Source: Alphaproteobacteria bacterium SO-S41
GTDB lineage: Bacteria > Pseudomonadota > Alphaproteobacteria > Micropepsales > Micropepsaceae
Assembly (NCBI GenBank): GCA_019670725.1
Contig: AP024629.1
Location: 2,480,001 to 2,544,000, forward strand
Length of the DNA stretch: 64,000 bases
Direction of reading: 5' to 3'
Under the pieces are notes generated by a model. That model did no database searches. It saw nothing but the letters and a program-made list of their open reading frames with translations, and had not been told where the DNA came from. The translations under genes were made by a program, and so were the position numbers. This document shows, piece after piece, positions 14,441 to 23,283 of the stretch (its first letter is position 1; the number at the start of each line of letters is the position of its first letter).

Positions 14441-15499
14441 ATGACGTCCTCTCTCGTCGATCTCTCGCACACCCGCTCCATTGCTGAGCAGGCGATGGAG
14501 ACGATGCGGGCGTATGGCGTGCCGCCCACCCCGGCGAATTTCGAAATCTGGTACGCGCAGGCCTCCTCGGCCAGCGCCGAGCTGTCGGCCGCACTGGCCG
14601 CGGTGTTCGCCGAAGGCGGCGAGTGGACGGAAGATACCGGCGCCAAGCTGCGCGAGGCGTTCTTCCCGCTGCCCAACGAAGCGCAGGCGCTGGCTGCGAT
14701 CAGCCAGTCGCTCGGTGCGGAAATCGCCTCGATCCAGAAGACGGTCGTCCAGGCCGGCCAGCATACCCAGTCCTACGGGAATGCGCTTGAGGTCGTCAGC
14801 GGCCAGATGGACCGCGGCGTCGACGGTCAGACCCTGACGGCGGTCGTCCACCAGCTCGCCGCCGCGACGCGCTCGATGCGGGCCCGGGCGGAGACGCTGG
14901 AGAATCGTCTGTCCGTCGCTTCGACCGAAATCGATGGGCTGCGGACCAAGGTTGAAACGGTGCGCCGGGAAGCGCGCACAGATGCCCTGACCGCGCTCGC
15001 CAACCGCAAGTATTTCGACGAACGCCTGACCGAGGCGGCGGCGGAAGCCTTCGAGACGGGCAAGGATCTCTGCATCGTCATGGGCGATGTCGACCACTTC
15101 AAGATGTTCAACGACACCTGGGGCCACCAGACCGGCGACCAGGTGCTGCGCCTCGTCGCCTCGTGCTTCGCCGACAACGTCAAAGGCCGCGATACGGCCG
15201 CGCGTTACGGCGGCGAGGAGTTTGCAGTCATTCTGCCCGATACGACACTCGCCAATGCGCGCACGCTGGCCGACCAGATCCGCAAGCACGTCCAGACCAA
15301 GAAGGTCGTGAAGCGCAGCACGGGCGAAACGATGGGCTCGATCACCATCTCGCTGGGCGTCGCGTCCCTGCTGCCCGGCGAAACGCCGTCCGAGCTGCTG
15401 CGCCGGGCCGATACCTGCCTCTACACCGCCAAGCGCGGCGGCCGGAACCAGGTGGTCACCGAGGACGAACTCGCGCCGCGCACGACCTCAGCGGCCTGA
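14441..15499 (+). CDS. Diguanylate cyclase (GGDEF domain) with N-terminal helical region
   Basis: 352 residues, no membrane segment. Residues 1-140 form a helical region starting LSHTRSIAEQAMETMRAYGV, of a kind seen in soluble alphaproteobacterial cyclases. A coiled coil (about 140-178) leads into the GGDEF domain. The active-site signature is GGEEF (257-261), which permits catalysis and c-di-GMP synthesis from GTP. The RxxD inhibitory site expected just upstream reads KGRD, a conservative Lys-for-Arg change, so product inhibition may be weaker. Another open ATG lies 17 codons upstream, and neither start has a strong ribosome site. Confidence 0.88.
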   Translation: MTSSLVDLSHTRSIAEQAMETMRAYGVPPTPANFEIWYAQASSASAELSAALAAVFAEGGEWTEDTGAKLREAFFPLPNEAQALAAISQSLGAEIASIQKTVVQAGQHTQSYGNALEVVSGQMDRGVDGQTLTAVVHQLAAATRSMRARAETLENRLSVASTEIDGLRTKVETVRREARTDALTALANRKYFDERLTEAAAEAFETGKDLCIVMGDVDHFKMFNDTWGHQTGDQVLRLVASCFADNVKGRDTAARYGGEEFAVILPDTTLANARTLADQIRKHVQTKKVVKRSTGETMGSITISLGVASLLPGETPSELLRRADTCLYTAKRGGRNQVVTEDELAPRTTSAA

Positions 15500-15571
15500 C
15501 GTAACGATAGCTTTGCGTCGGCGTCGCGTGCGCCTAGTCTCCCGGGAAACGATAACACCGGGAAACGCACC

Positions 15572-16369
15572 ATGGCCTTCACCACCATCACGCTCGCCAT
15601 CGAAGGCGGCGTGGCAGAGCTGACGCTGAACCGGCCGCAGGCGCTCAACAGCATCAACAAGACGCTGATCGACGAGACGCGCGTGACGCTCGGCGATCTC
15701 GCCAAGGACGATGCGGTGCGCGTCGTCCTGCTGACCGGCGCCGGGCGCGGCTTCTGCGCGGGCGCCGATCTTGCGGGCAGCGGGTTCTCGAACGACGCGG
15801 GCCGTTCGGTCGGCGAGCAGACGGCCCACTCGATGGAGATCGGCTACAATCCGCTCGCCGCCGATCTCGGCGCATTTCCCAAGCCTGTGGTGGTTGCCGT
15901 CAACGGCGTCTGCGCCGGCGGCGGGGTTGGCCTGGCGCTCGCGGGCGACATCGTGCTCGCCGCGAAGTCCGCCTATTTCGTGCAGGTGTTCGGACCCAAG
16001 CTCGGCCTCGTGCCCGATGTCGGGGTGACCTGGTACACGCCGCGCCTTGTCGGCCGCGCGCGGGCTCGGGCGCTGGCTCTGCTGGGCGATCGCCTGCCGG
16101 CGCCGAAGGCCGCCGAATGGGGTCTCATCTGGGAGGCGGTCGACGACGACAAGCTGATGAGCGAAGCGCGCGCCCTCGCCGCCCGCCTGGCCAAGGGCCC
16201 GCGCCGCGCCTTCATGAAGATCAAGGAGGTGCTCGACGCCTCGCCCAACAATTCGCTGGAGCAGCAGCTGGATCTGGAGCGCATCACGCAGGGCGAGCTC
16301 GGCGATCTGCCCGAGTTCGTCGAAGGCGTGAGCGCTTTCCTGCAGAAGCGCGACCCGAACTTCGCCTAA
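15572..16369 (+). CDS. Enoyl-CoA hydratase/isomerase (PaaG-like)
   Basis: 265-residue crotonase-fold enzyme. Oxyanion-hole segments are GRGFCAGADL (near 60-69) and CAGGGVGLALAGD (near 113-125). The catalytic acid position reads GLVPDVGVTW with Asp rather than the hydratase Glu, the pattern of PaaG-type isomerases. It is followed after four bases by a CoA ligase and then by a second paralogue, so the three probably form an operon that activates an acid and isomerises or hydrates its CoA ester. The substrate is not identifiable. Confidence 0.87.
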   Translation: MAFTTITLAIEGGVAELTLNRPQALNSINKTLIDETRVTLGDLAKDDAVRVVLLTGAGRGFCAGADLAGSGFSNDAGRSVGEQTAHSMEIGYNPLAADLGAFPKPVVVAVNGVCAGGGVGLALAGDIVLAAKSAYFVQVFGPKLGLVPDVGVTWYTPRLVGRARARALALLGDRLPAPKAAEWGLIWEAVDDDKLMSEARALAARLAKGPRRAFMKIKEVLDASPNNSLEQQLDLERITQGELGDLPEFVEGVSAFLQKRDPNFA

Positions 16370-16373
16370 GCCC

Positions 16374-17957
16374 ATGACCCACCGCCCGCCGCCGCTCGCC
16401 GCGCCACACGCCATGCCCTTCAGTGGGCAGGACATCCGGACGCTGATCGATCTCCAGGCGCAGGTCCGCGGCGACAAGCCGTTCCTGATCTGGGAACCGT
16501 TCGAGGGCGAGGGCGAGACCTGGGCCTTCGCGCGGTTCGCCGACCGGGTCCGCCGCTTTGCCGCGGCGCTGGCGGCGCGCGGCGTCGGTCTCGGCGACCG
16601 GGTGCTGGTGCATCTCGACAATTGCCCGGAGGCAGCGATCGCCTGGATCGGCTGCGCCTATGCCGGCGCGGTAGCCGTGACGACGAATGCGAAATCCTCG
16701 CCTGACGAGCTCAGCTATTTCGCCGATCACAGCGGCGCGGTGGCGGCGATCACCCAGCCGAAATTCGCGAGCCTCGTAAACGGCGCGGCCCGATTCAAAT
16801 GGCTGGCGGTGACGGAGACGGACAACGGCGACGCAGCGCGGGCCGGACAGCCCGACGCAGCCTCGTCGTTCGAGCGGCTCGACGCCGACCCAGGCACCCT
16901 GCCCCCGCGGCCGCATGATCCGCTGGCGGACTATTCCATTCAGTACACCTCCGGCACGACCTCGCGGCCCAAGGCGGTGCTGTGGAGCCATGCCAATGCG
17001 TTGTGGGGCGCACGCATCAATGCGGTGCATGAGACGCTGACACCACACGATGTCCATCTGACGACGCTGCCGCTGTTCCACACCAACGCGCAGGCCTATT
17101 CAGTGCTGGCGGCGCTGTGGGCGGGTTGCGCCTGCATTCTGCAGCCGCGCTTTTCGGCGTCGCGCTTCTGGCCGATCTCGCTGAAGCATCGTGCGACCTG
17201 GGCCTCGATCGTGCCGTTCTGCCTGCGCGCGCTGATGGAGCATGAGGTGCCGCGCGACCATAGCTATCGCCTGTGGGGTAACGGCGCCTGCGACATGCCG
17301 ACCGATGCGCATTTCCGGGTGAAAACGATGGGCTGGTGGGGCATGACCGAGACCATCACCCACGGCACGGTCGGCCAGGCGCATCTGCCGGACCTGCCGA
17401 TGTCGATGGGCCGTCCCGCGCCGGAATACGAACTGCGCGTCACGCGCGACGACGGTCGCCCCGCCGAACTTGGCGAGACCGGTGATCTCGCGATCAAGGG
17501 CGTGCGCGGGCTTTCGCTCTTCGCGGAATATGCCGGCAATGCCCAGGCGACGGCGGATGCCTATGACGAGCACGGCTTCTTCCTGACCGGCGATCGCGTG
17601 ACGATCGGGCCTGCGGGCTATCTGATCTTCGCCGACCGTTCCAAGGACATGCTGAAGGTCGGCGGCGAGAACGTCGCGGCGTCCGAAGTCGAGCGCGTCG
17701 TCGCGACAGTGCCGGGCGTGCAGGAGGTCGCGGTAGTCGCCAAGAAGCACCGCATGCTGGACGAGGTGCCCGTCGTGTTCGTGATCCCCCTGCCCGGCGC
17801 ACCCGATGGCCTTTCCGACGCGATCATGACCGCCTGCACGGCGCAGCTCGCGACGTTCAAGCGACCCCACGAGATCCGCGTGGTCGATGCCTTCCCGCGC
17901 TCGACCCTGGAGAAAGTCGCCAAGGCGGAATTGCGCCGCATGCTCGAAGAAACCTGA
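16374..17957 (+). CDS. AMP-dependent acyl-CoA synthetase (CaiC-like)
   Basis: 527 residues of the ANL superfamily, forming an acyl-adenylate and then an acyl-CoA. The phosphate-binding loop is YTSGTTSRPKAVLWSH (about 189-204). The A5 motif is WWGMTETITHG, the A7/A8 hinge is TGDRV...FADRSKDMLKVGGENV, and the C-terminal catalytic Lys lies in STLEKVAKAELR. The pattern is near crotonobetaine/carnitine-CoA ligase, although closely related enzymes act on other acids. It lies between two crotonase-fold genes with gaps of 4 and 32 bases. Confidence 0.88.
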   Translation: MTHRPPPLAAPHAMPFSGQDIRTLIDLQAQVRGDKPFLIWEPFEGEGETWAFARFADRVRRFAAALAARGVGLGDRVLVHLDNCPEAAIAWIGCAYAGAVAVTTNAKSSPDELSYFADHSGAVAAITQPKFASLVNGAARFKWLAVTETDNGDAARAGQPDAASSFERLDADPGTLPPRPHDPLADYSIQYTSGTTSRPKAVLWSHANALWGARINAVHETLTPHDVHLTTLPLFHTNAQAYSVLAALWAGCACILQPRFSASRFWPISLKHRATWASIVPFCLRALMEHEVPRDHSYRLWGNGACDMPTDAHFRVKTMGWWGMTETITHGTVGQAHLPDLPMSMGRPAPEYELRVTRDDGRPAELGETGDLAIKGVRGLSLFAEYAGNAQATADAYDEHGFFLTGDRVTIGPAGYLIFADRSKDMLKVGGENVAASEVERVVATVPGVQEVAVVAKKHRMLDEVPVVFVIPLPGAPDGLSDAIMTACTAQLATFKRPHEIRVVDAFPRSTLEKVAKAELRRMLEET

Positions 17958-17989
17958 ATTACGCTTTCAACAAAACTGGAGAGAGGACC

Positions 17990-18799
17990 ATGACTGTTTT
18001 GGAATTCACCAAGACCACTCTGAAGATCGAAGACGGCGTCGCGACGCTGATCATGAACGACCCGCCGGTCATGAATGCCATGGGCGGGGAAATGGCCGGC
18101 GGGTTGCTCGCGGGCATCAACGAACTTCAGAAGCCGTCGCATGGCGTGCGCTGTGTCATCCTGACGGGCGAAGGCCGCGGCTTCTGCACGGGCGCCAATC
18201 TCTCGTCGGGCGCGGGCTCCAATACGCCGGACCCGGAAGATCGCGATGCCGGCGCTGCGCTGGAGACGGTGTATCACCCGTTGCTGCGCAAGATCCGCAA
18301 TCTGAAGGTGCCGCTGATCACCGCGGTGAACGGTCCGGCCGCCGGCGTCGGCATGAGCTTCGCACTCATGGGCGACATGATCCTGGCGTCGAAGTCGGCC
18401 TTCTTCCTGCAGGCGTTCCGCCGCATCGGCCTGGTGCCGGATGGCGGTTCGACCTGGCTGCTGCCGCGCCTCGTCGGCCTTGCCCGCGCCAAGGAACTCT
18501 CGCTGCTGGGCGAACGCCTGCCTGCCGAGAAGGCGCTGGAATGGGGCCTCATCAACCGCGTCTATGACGACGCGAACCTGATGCCCGAGGCGAACAAGCT
18601 GGCCAAGGATCTGGCGAGCGGCCCGACCGTGTCGCTGGGCAATATCCGCAGCCTCTACAATCGCAGCTTCGACCGCACCTATGAGGAGCAGCTCGACGCC
18701 GAGCGCTGGGCGCAGCTCACTGCCGGCCGGTCGAAGGATTTCGGCGAAGGCGTCGCGGCGTTCCTGCAGAAGCGCCCCGCCGACTTCAAGGGCGAGTAA
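17990..18799 (+). CDS. Enoyl-CoA hydratase/isomerase (second paralogue)
   Basis: 269-residue crotonase-fold enzyme and a clear paralogue of the gene at 15572. Oxyanion-hole segments are GRGFCTGANL and AAGVGMSFALMGD. The acid position is GLVPDGGSTW, again Asp. GGAGAGAGG before the ATG gives a strong ribosome site. It ends the ligase cluster and is followed by a palindromic repeat 11 bases later. Two isomerase-type paralogues flanking one ligase suggest consecutive steps or different chain positions on one substrate, which is inference. Confidence 0.87.
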   Translation: MTVLEFTKTTLKIEDGVATLIMNDPPVMNAMGGEMAGGLLAGINELQKPSHGVRCVILTGEGRGFCTGANLSSGAGSNTPDPEDRDAGAALETVYHPLLRKIRNLKVPLITAVNGPAAGVGMSFALMGDMILASKSAFFLQAFRRIGLVPDGGSTWLLPRLVGLARAKELSLLGERLPAEKALEWGLINRVYDDANLMPEANKLAKDLASGPTVSLGNIRSLYNRSFDRTYEEQLDAERWAQLTAGRSKDFGEGVAAFLQKRPADFKGE

Positions 18800-18809
18800 T
18801 CCCCATAGC

Positions 18810-18874
18810 TGTCATGCCCGCGAAGGCGGGCATCCAGCACTGCCCCGTGGATGCCCGCCTTCGCGGGCATGACA
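18810..18874. repeat. Palindromic repeat, ATGCCCGC-GAAG-GCGGGCAT type
   Basis: Two perfect 27-bp arms (18810-18836 and 18848-18874) around an 11-base loop. Each arm itself contains a hairpin ATGCCCGC-GAAG-GCGGGCAT. The arms are identical to those at 38504-38576. It lies between the hydratase gene and the TauD-like gene. It looks like a dispersed REP/BIME-like element and may act as a transcription barrier. Confidence 0.9.
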
Positions 18875-18937
18875 AAAAGGGGTAAGTTAGCGCCACAATG
18901 ACCGCCGCCGAATGAGGCGGCGGCGAGGGAGGCGCGC

Positions 18938-19789
18938 ATGACCACACTTCGCATTGAACCGACGGGCGGCCCGCTCGGCGCGTTCGTCACCGGCATCGAT
19001 CTCACCCGGCCGCTGGACGCGGCGACCGCAAGTGCGTTGCGGGATGCCGCGGTGACCCACAAGGTCGTGTTCCTGCCCGGCCAGGACATCTCGCTCGACG
19101 ATCTGGAGCGCACCACGGACGATCTCGGCGGCCGCACCGACACACCGTTCGTCACGCCGTTGCCCGGCCGGCCCATGGTCGTCCGCGTGCTGAAGGAAGC
19201 CGACGCCAAGATCGGCTTCGGCGAGGCGTGGCACACCGACCTCTCCTACCTGCCCGAACCGCCGGCTTTCACGTGCCTGTGGTCGTCGGAAATCCCGCCC
19301 AAGGGCGGCGATACGATGTGGTCGAACCAGGCCGCCGCCTATGCCGCGCTGAACGATGAGACCAAGGCGGAGATCGACGGGCTCTATGCCATCCACAGCG
19401 CCGGGCGACCCTATGGCGCGAACGGCTACTACGCGCAGGTGAAGGACCAGCTCTCGATGGGGATCGAGCCCTCGGCCGAGGCGGACAAGGAGTTCCGCCA
19501 TCCCGTCGTCGCCAAGCATCCCGACACCGGCGAGCCGGTGTTGTTCGTCAATCAGACCTACACGATCCGCATCGACGGCTATGAGAAGGAGCGGTCAGAC
19601 CGGCTACTGAAACGCCTGTTCCTCCATGCCGTGCAGGAGCAGTTCCGCTATCGCGTACAGTGGCAGCCGCACATGCTGACCATCTGGGACAACCGCGCGA
19701 CCCAGCATTTCGCAATCAACGACTATCAGGGTCATCGACGCGAAATGTTCCGCACCAGCGTGAAGGGCGCGCCGCTGCTCGCGGTTTAG
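18938..19789 (+). CDS. TauD/TfdA-family dioxygenase
   Basis: 283-residue 2-oxoglutarate/Fe(II) dioxygenase. The facial triad is H99-x-D101 in EAWHTDLSY and H257 in DNRATQHFAINDY, with the 2-oxoglutarate Arg in GHRREMFRTS (267/268). Relatives oxidise taurine, 2,4-D, sulfonates or other small acids, and the substrate cannot be told. GAGGGAGG precedes the ATG. Its last four bases overlap the convergent valS. Confidence 0.88.
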   Translation: MTTLRIEPTGGPLGAFVTGIDLTRPLDAATASALRDAAVTHKVVFLPGQDISLDDLERTTDDLGGRTDTPFVTPLPGRPMVVRVLKEADAKIGFGEAWHTDLSYLPEPPAFTCLWSSEIPPKGGDTMWSNQAAAYAALNDETKAEIDGLYAIHSAGRPYGANGYYAQVKDQLSMGIEPSAEADKEFRHPVVAKHPDTGEPVLFVNQTYTIRIDGYEKERSDRLLKRLFLHAVQEQFRYRVQWQPHMLTIWDNRATQHFAINDYQGHRREMFRTSVKGAPLLAV

Positions 19790-22593
19790 CCCAGGCGCGC
19801 GATCGCTTCGTTCAGGCGGTCGCGGGTCGCTTCGGCGGCGGCGCGGCGGTCCTTCTGTTCCTCGATCACCTCTTCGGGCGCCTTGGCGACGAATTCGGCA
19901 TTGCCCAGCTTGGCGGTGATCTTGGCGATCTCGCCGTCCTGCTTGGCCGCGTCCTTCTTCAGGCGGGCGAGTTCCTTCGCCTTATCGATATGGCCGCCAA
20001 GGTCGAGCACGATCGTGCCGAAGCTGACCACGGCGCTGCCCGTCGTTTCGGCAACGATGGCGTCGGCCTGGTACTTCGTGCGCGACAGGCGCTCGAAGGC
20101 GGGCTGGAACTCCTCGAACACGCTGGACTTCACCGCGCCGGTGAAGGCAATGGACGACTTGATATCGGCGGCGGCCGGCGAGACGTTCAGCAGCGAGCGC
20201 ACGCTGCGCACCGCGGCGCAGGCTTCGATCACGGCGTTGAGGTCGCCGGTCGCGACCGGGTCGATCAAAGCCTCGTTATAGCTCGGCCAGGTTGAGAGCA
20301 TCAGGAAGCCATCGCGGCCCCCTGCCCGTTCGCCGATCTGCACCCACAACTCTTCGGTGATGTAAGGCGTGAAGGGGTGCATGAGGTGCAGGATCTGGTC
20401 GAACACCCAGGCCGCGGTCGCGCGCGTCTCGGTCTTCGCCGCGCCGTCCTCGCCCATCAGCGCGGGCTTGATCAGCTCGACATACCAGTCGCAATAGGTG
20501 TTCCAGACAAACTGGTAGAGTGCGGTCGCCGCATCGTTGAAGCGGAACGCAGCTAACGCTTCGCGCACCAGGCGCTCGGTCTTCACCGTCTCGCCGATGA
20601 TCCATTTGTTGATCTTGAATTCGGCCTTGGACGGATCAAATCCGGTGACGGGATCACAGCCGTTCATCTCGCAGAAGCGCGCTGCGTTCCACAATTTGGT
20701 GCAGAAGTTGCGGTATTCCTCGACGCGGCTGGGACCCATGCGCACGTCCTTGCCCTGCGCCGCCGCGATGGCGAGGCCGAAGCGCAGCGCGTCGGCGCCG
20801 TACTTGTCGATCAGGGTCAGCGGATCGACGACATTGCCCTTTGTCTTCGACATCTTCTGGCCCTTCTCGTCCACGACGCGGGCGTGGATGAGGACCTTGG
20901 CGAAGGGTGCGCGGTGCTGGTCGTCGAACTTCACGCCGAACATCATCATCCGGGCGACCCAGAAGAAAATGATGTCGAACATCGTGACGAGCACGGAGGT
21001 CGGATAGAAGCGCGCGAGGTCCGTCGTCTGTTCCGGCCAGCCGAGCGTCGAGAACGGCCACAGGCCCGAGGAGAACCAGGTGTCGAGCACGTCGGCGTCG
21101 CGACGTAACCAGATCGGCTCTTCGCCACCTGCGTTCCGAGCGCCATCAGCCGCTCGCATCCAATCGCCAGCGGTTGCGCTCTCCCCAGCAATCTTCACTG
21201 GCTTCCCATAGAAACGTTCGGCAGCCGCAAGGGCTGAGACTTCATCTTCTTCGACGAAGATTTGGTGTTTTTCATTACCCGTCAGGATCGGCTGGCCGTC
21301 AGCATTTTCCTGGACTTTGGCAGGCCCGTACCACGCCGGGATCTGGTGGCCCCACCAGAGCTGGCGCGAAACGCACCAGGGCTGGATGTTTTCCATCCAC
21401 TGGAAATAGGTCTTCTGCCAGTGCTCCGGCACGAACTGCGTTTCGCCCGAACGCACCGCCTTCATCGCCTCGTCGGCGAGCGGCTGGACGTTCAGGTACC
21501 ACTGCTCGGTCAGGTACGGCTCGATGACGACGGTCTTGGTCTTTTCGTCATGCGGCACGGCGTGGGTGATGTCCTCGATGTGGTCGAGCAGGCCCTGCTC
21601 TTCCAGATCGGCGACGATCTTCTTGCGCGCGCCGGCGGTGGTGAGGCCGCGATAGGCCTCGTGCACCGCGTCGTTCAGCGTGCCGTCGCGGTTGAGAATG
21701 TTGATCGCGGCAAGACCGGCGCGCCGGCCCACCTCGAAGTCGTTGAAGTCGTGCGCCGGGGTGATCTTCACCGCGCCGGAACCCTTCTCGGGATCGGCAT
21801 AGCTGTCCGCGACGATCGGGATCAGCCGATCGGTCAGCGGCAGGCGCACCATTTTGCCGACGAGGTCCTTGTAGCGCTCGTCGTCCGGATGCACCGCGAC
21901 GCCGGTATCGCCCAGCATCGTCTCGGGCCGCGTCGTCGCCACGATGATGAAACGCTCGGCATCGTCGGCCAGCGGATATTTGAGGTGCCAGAGATGGCCC
22001 TTCATATCGATGGACTCGACCTCGAGGTCCGACACGGCCGTCTGCATCGCCGGGTCCCAGTTCACCAGGCGGTTGTCCTTGTAGATCAGCCCGTCCTTAT
22101 GGAGCTGCACAAAGACCTTGGTCACTGCGCGGCTGAGACCCTCGTCCATCGTGAAGCGCTCGCGGCTCCAGTCGCAGGAGGCGCCGAGGCGGCGCAGCTG
22201 GCGGGTGATCGTGCCGCCGCTTTCGGCCTTCCATGCCCACACGCGCTTCAGGAATTCGTCGCGCCCGATGGCCTTACGGCTGGTCTGCTGCTCGCGGAGC
22301 TGGCGCTCGACGACGAGCTGGGTCGCGATGCCGGCATGGTCGGTACCGGGCACCCACAGCACGTCCTTGCCGCGCATCCGCTCAAAGCGGCAGAGAATGT
22401 CCTGCAGCGTCGAGTTCAGCGCGTGGCCGATGTGGAGCGAGCCCGTGACGTTGGGCGGCGGAATGACAATCGAGAACGGCTCGGCCTCCGGGCGCGTGCC
22501 GCCCTTGAAGGCGCCGGACTGCTCCCACGCCGCATAGAGCCGCTGCTCGATGGCGGCGGGGTCGAAGGTCTTGTCGAGGGTCTTGTCGGACAT
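19786..22593 (-). CDS. valS: Valyl-tRNA synthetase
   Basis: Charges tRNA-Val. The 935-residue class Ia synthetase has the HIGH signature in PPNVTGSLHIGHALN near the N-terminus, the CP1 editing domain with TTRPETMLGDTGVAVHP, the KMSKS loop as KMSKTKGN, a DALRF block and the C-terminal coiled coil starting near LDLGGHIDKAKELARL. The ATG at 22593 (MSDKTLDKTF) is preferred; another ATG 14 codons upstream has no better ribosome site. It is downstream of popZ and tolC on the same strand, a neighbourhood known around Caulobacter popZ. Confidence 0.96.
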   Translation of the reverse strand: MSDKTLDKTFDPAAIEQRLYAAWEQSGAFKGGTRPEAEPFSIVIPPPNVTGSLHIGHALNSTLQDILCRFERMRGKDVLWVPGTDHAGIATQLVVERQLREQQTSRKAIGRDEFLKRVWAWKAESGGTITRQLRRLGASCDWSRERFTMDEGLSRAVTKVFVQLHKDGLIYKDNRLVNWDPAMQTAVSDLEVESIDMKGHLWHLKYPLADDAERFIIVATTRPETMLGDTGVAVHPDDERYKDLVGKMVRLPLTDRLIPIVADSYADPEKGSGAVKITPAHDFNDFEVGRRAGLAAINILNRDGTLNDAVHEAYRGLTTAGARKKIVADLEEQGLLDHIEDITHAVPHDEKTKTVVIEPYLTEQWYLNVQPLADEAMKAVRSGETQFVPEHWQKTYFQWMENIQPWCVSRQLWWGHQIPAWYGPAKVQENADGQPILTGNEKHQIFVEEDEVSALAAAERFYGKPVKIAGESATAGDWMRAADGARNAGGEEPIWLRRDADVLDTWFSSGLWPFSTLGWPEQTTDLARFYPTSVLVTMFDIIFFWVARMMMFGVKFDDQHRAPFAKVLIHARVVDEKGQKMSKTKGNVVDPLTLIDKYGADALRFGLAIAAAQGKDVRMGPSRVEEYRNFCTKLWNAARFCEMNGCDPVTGFDPSKAEFKINKWIIGETVKTERLVREALAAFRFNDAATALYQFVWNTYCDWYVELIKPALMGEDGAAKTETRATAAWVFDQILHLMHPFTPYITEELWVQIGERAGGRDGFLMLSTWPSYNEALIDPVATGDLNAVIEACAAVRSVRSLLNVSPAAADIKSSIAFTGAVKSSVFEEFQPAFERLSRTKYQADAIVAETTGSAVVSFGTIVLDLGGHIDKAKELARLKKDAAKQDGEIAKITAKLGNAEFVAKAPEEVIEEQKDRRAAAEATRDRLNEAIARLG

Positions 22594-22646
22594 CTGATTT
22601 CGTTCGGCTGGCGCTTTGGGGCGCGGAAATGGCATTTCAGGGTGCG

Positions 22647-22677
22647 AAAAGCAAAACGGCCGGGGATGGCCCGGCCG
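22647..22677 (-). terminator. Intrinsic terminator downstream of popZ
   Basis: On the minus strand, an 8-bp GC stem (22677-22670 with 22664-22657) with a five-base loop is followed directly by TTTTGCTTTT. It lies between popZ and valS, so valS probably has its own promoter or depends on read-through. Confidence 0.8.
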
Positions 22678-22700
22678 CTTGGAAACTCAAGGCAACGGAC

Positions 22701-23216
22701 CTAGCGGCGTCGGTTCGTTACGCGTTCTACTTCCTCACGTACGACACGCTCCACCAGTTCGGGCAGATTCGTGTCCAGCCACTGCTTCAGCAGGGGCTTC
22801 ATCATCTCGCGCACCAGACCTTCCAGCGAGCCGCCGGCCTTGGTTTCCGCGATATCGATATTGCGGTGCAGGGCGTCGAAGGCCGAGGCGGCGCGATCCA
22901 CGACCGCGGAAGCCACCAGACCGTCGTCGTCGAAGGCACCGGACGCTTCCGGCTCAGGCGGCGCGGCGTCGAAGACGATATCGTCGGCAGGCTGCACGAG
23001 GGCCGGACGCGGCCGTGGCGGCGGAGGCGGCGCCGGTTCCGGCACCACATCGGTCAGTTCGAGAATATCGTCATCCTCGGCGTCCGGCTCGGCTGCGGCC
23101 TCGGGGGCTGCGGCTGCGGCGGGCGCGTCGGATTCTTCCTCGGAGATGATCCGCCGGATGGAGGCGAGGATCTCCTCCATGGTGGGCTCGCCGGTCTGTG
23201 GCGCGGCATTGGACAT
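22701..23216 (-). CDS. popZ: PopZ-type polar organising protein (DUF2497)
   Basis: 171 residues with the PopZ layout. An N-terminal helix EPTMEEILASIRRIISEE (about 11-28) is the client-binding region. The middle, about residues 29-95, is acidic and Pro/Ala-rich and disordered. The C-terminal oligomerisation helices include LEGLVREMMKPLLKQWLD and LPELVERVVREEVERV. In Caulobacter PopZ forms a polar hub that tethers ParB-parS and binds cell-cycle regulators. The middle is shorter than in some relatives. ATG 23216 is chosen because the conserved N-terminus begins there. Flanked by tolC and valS. Confidence 0.9.
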   Translation of the reverse strand: MSNAAPQTGEPTMEEILASIRRIISEEESDAPAAAAAPEAAAEPDAEDDDILELTDVVPEPAPPPPPRPRPALVQPADDIVFDAAPPEPEASGAFDDDGLVASAVVDRAASAFDALHRNIDIAETKAGGSLEGLVREMMKPLLKQWLDTNLPELVERVVREEVERVTNRRR

Positions 23217-23283
23217 CGTCAATCCCCGGTCGGCGCGGCGACTCTCTCGCCCCGCGCCTGATTCCCGATCATGGACGCAAAGA

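Noticed and set aside
21262-22704. 480-codon plus-strand frame opposite valS
   Set aside because: Antisense shadow of a well-conserved synthetase; no ribosome site or recognisable domain.
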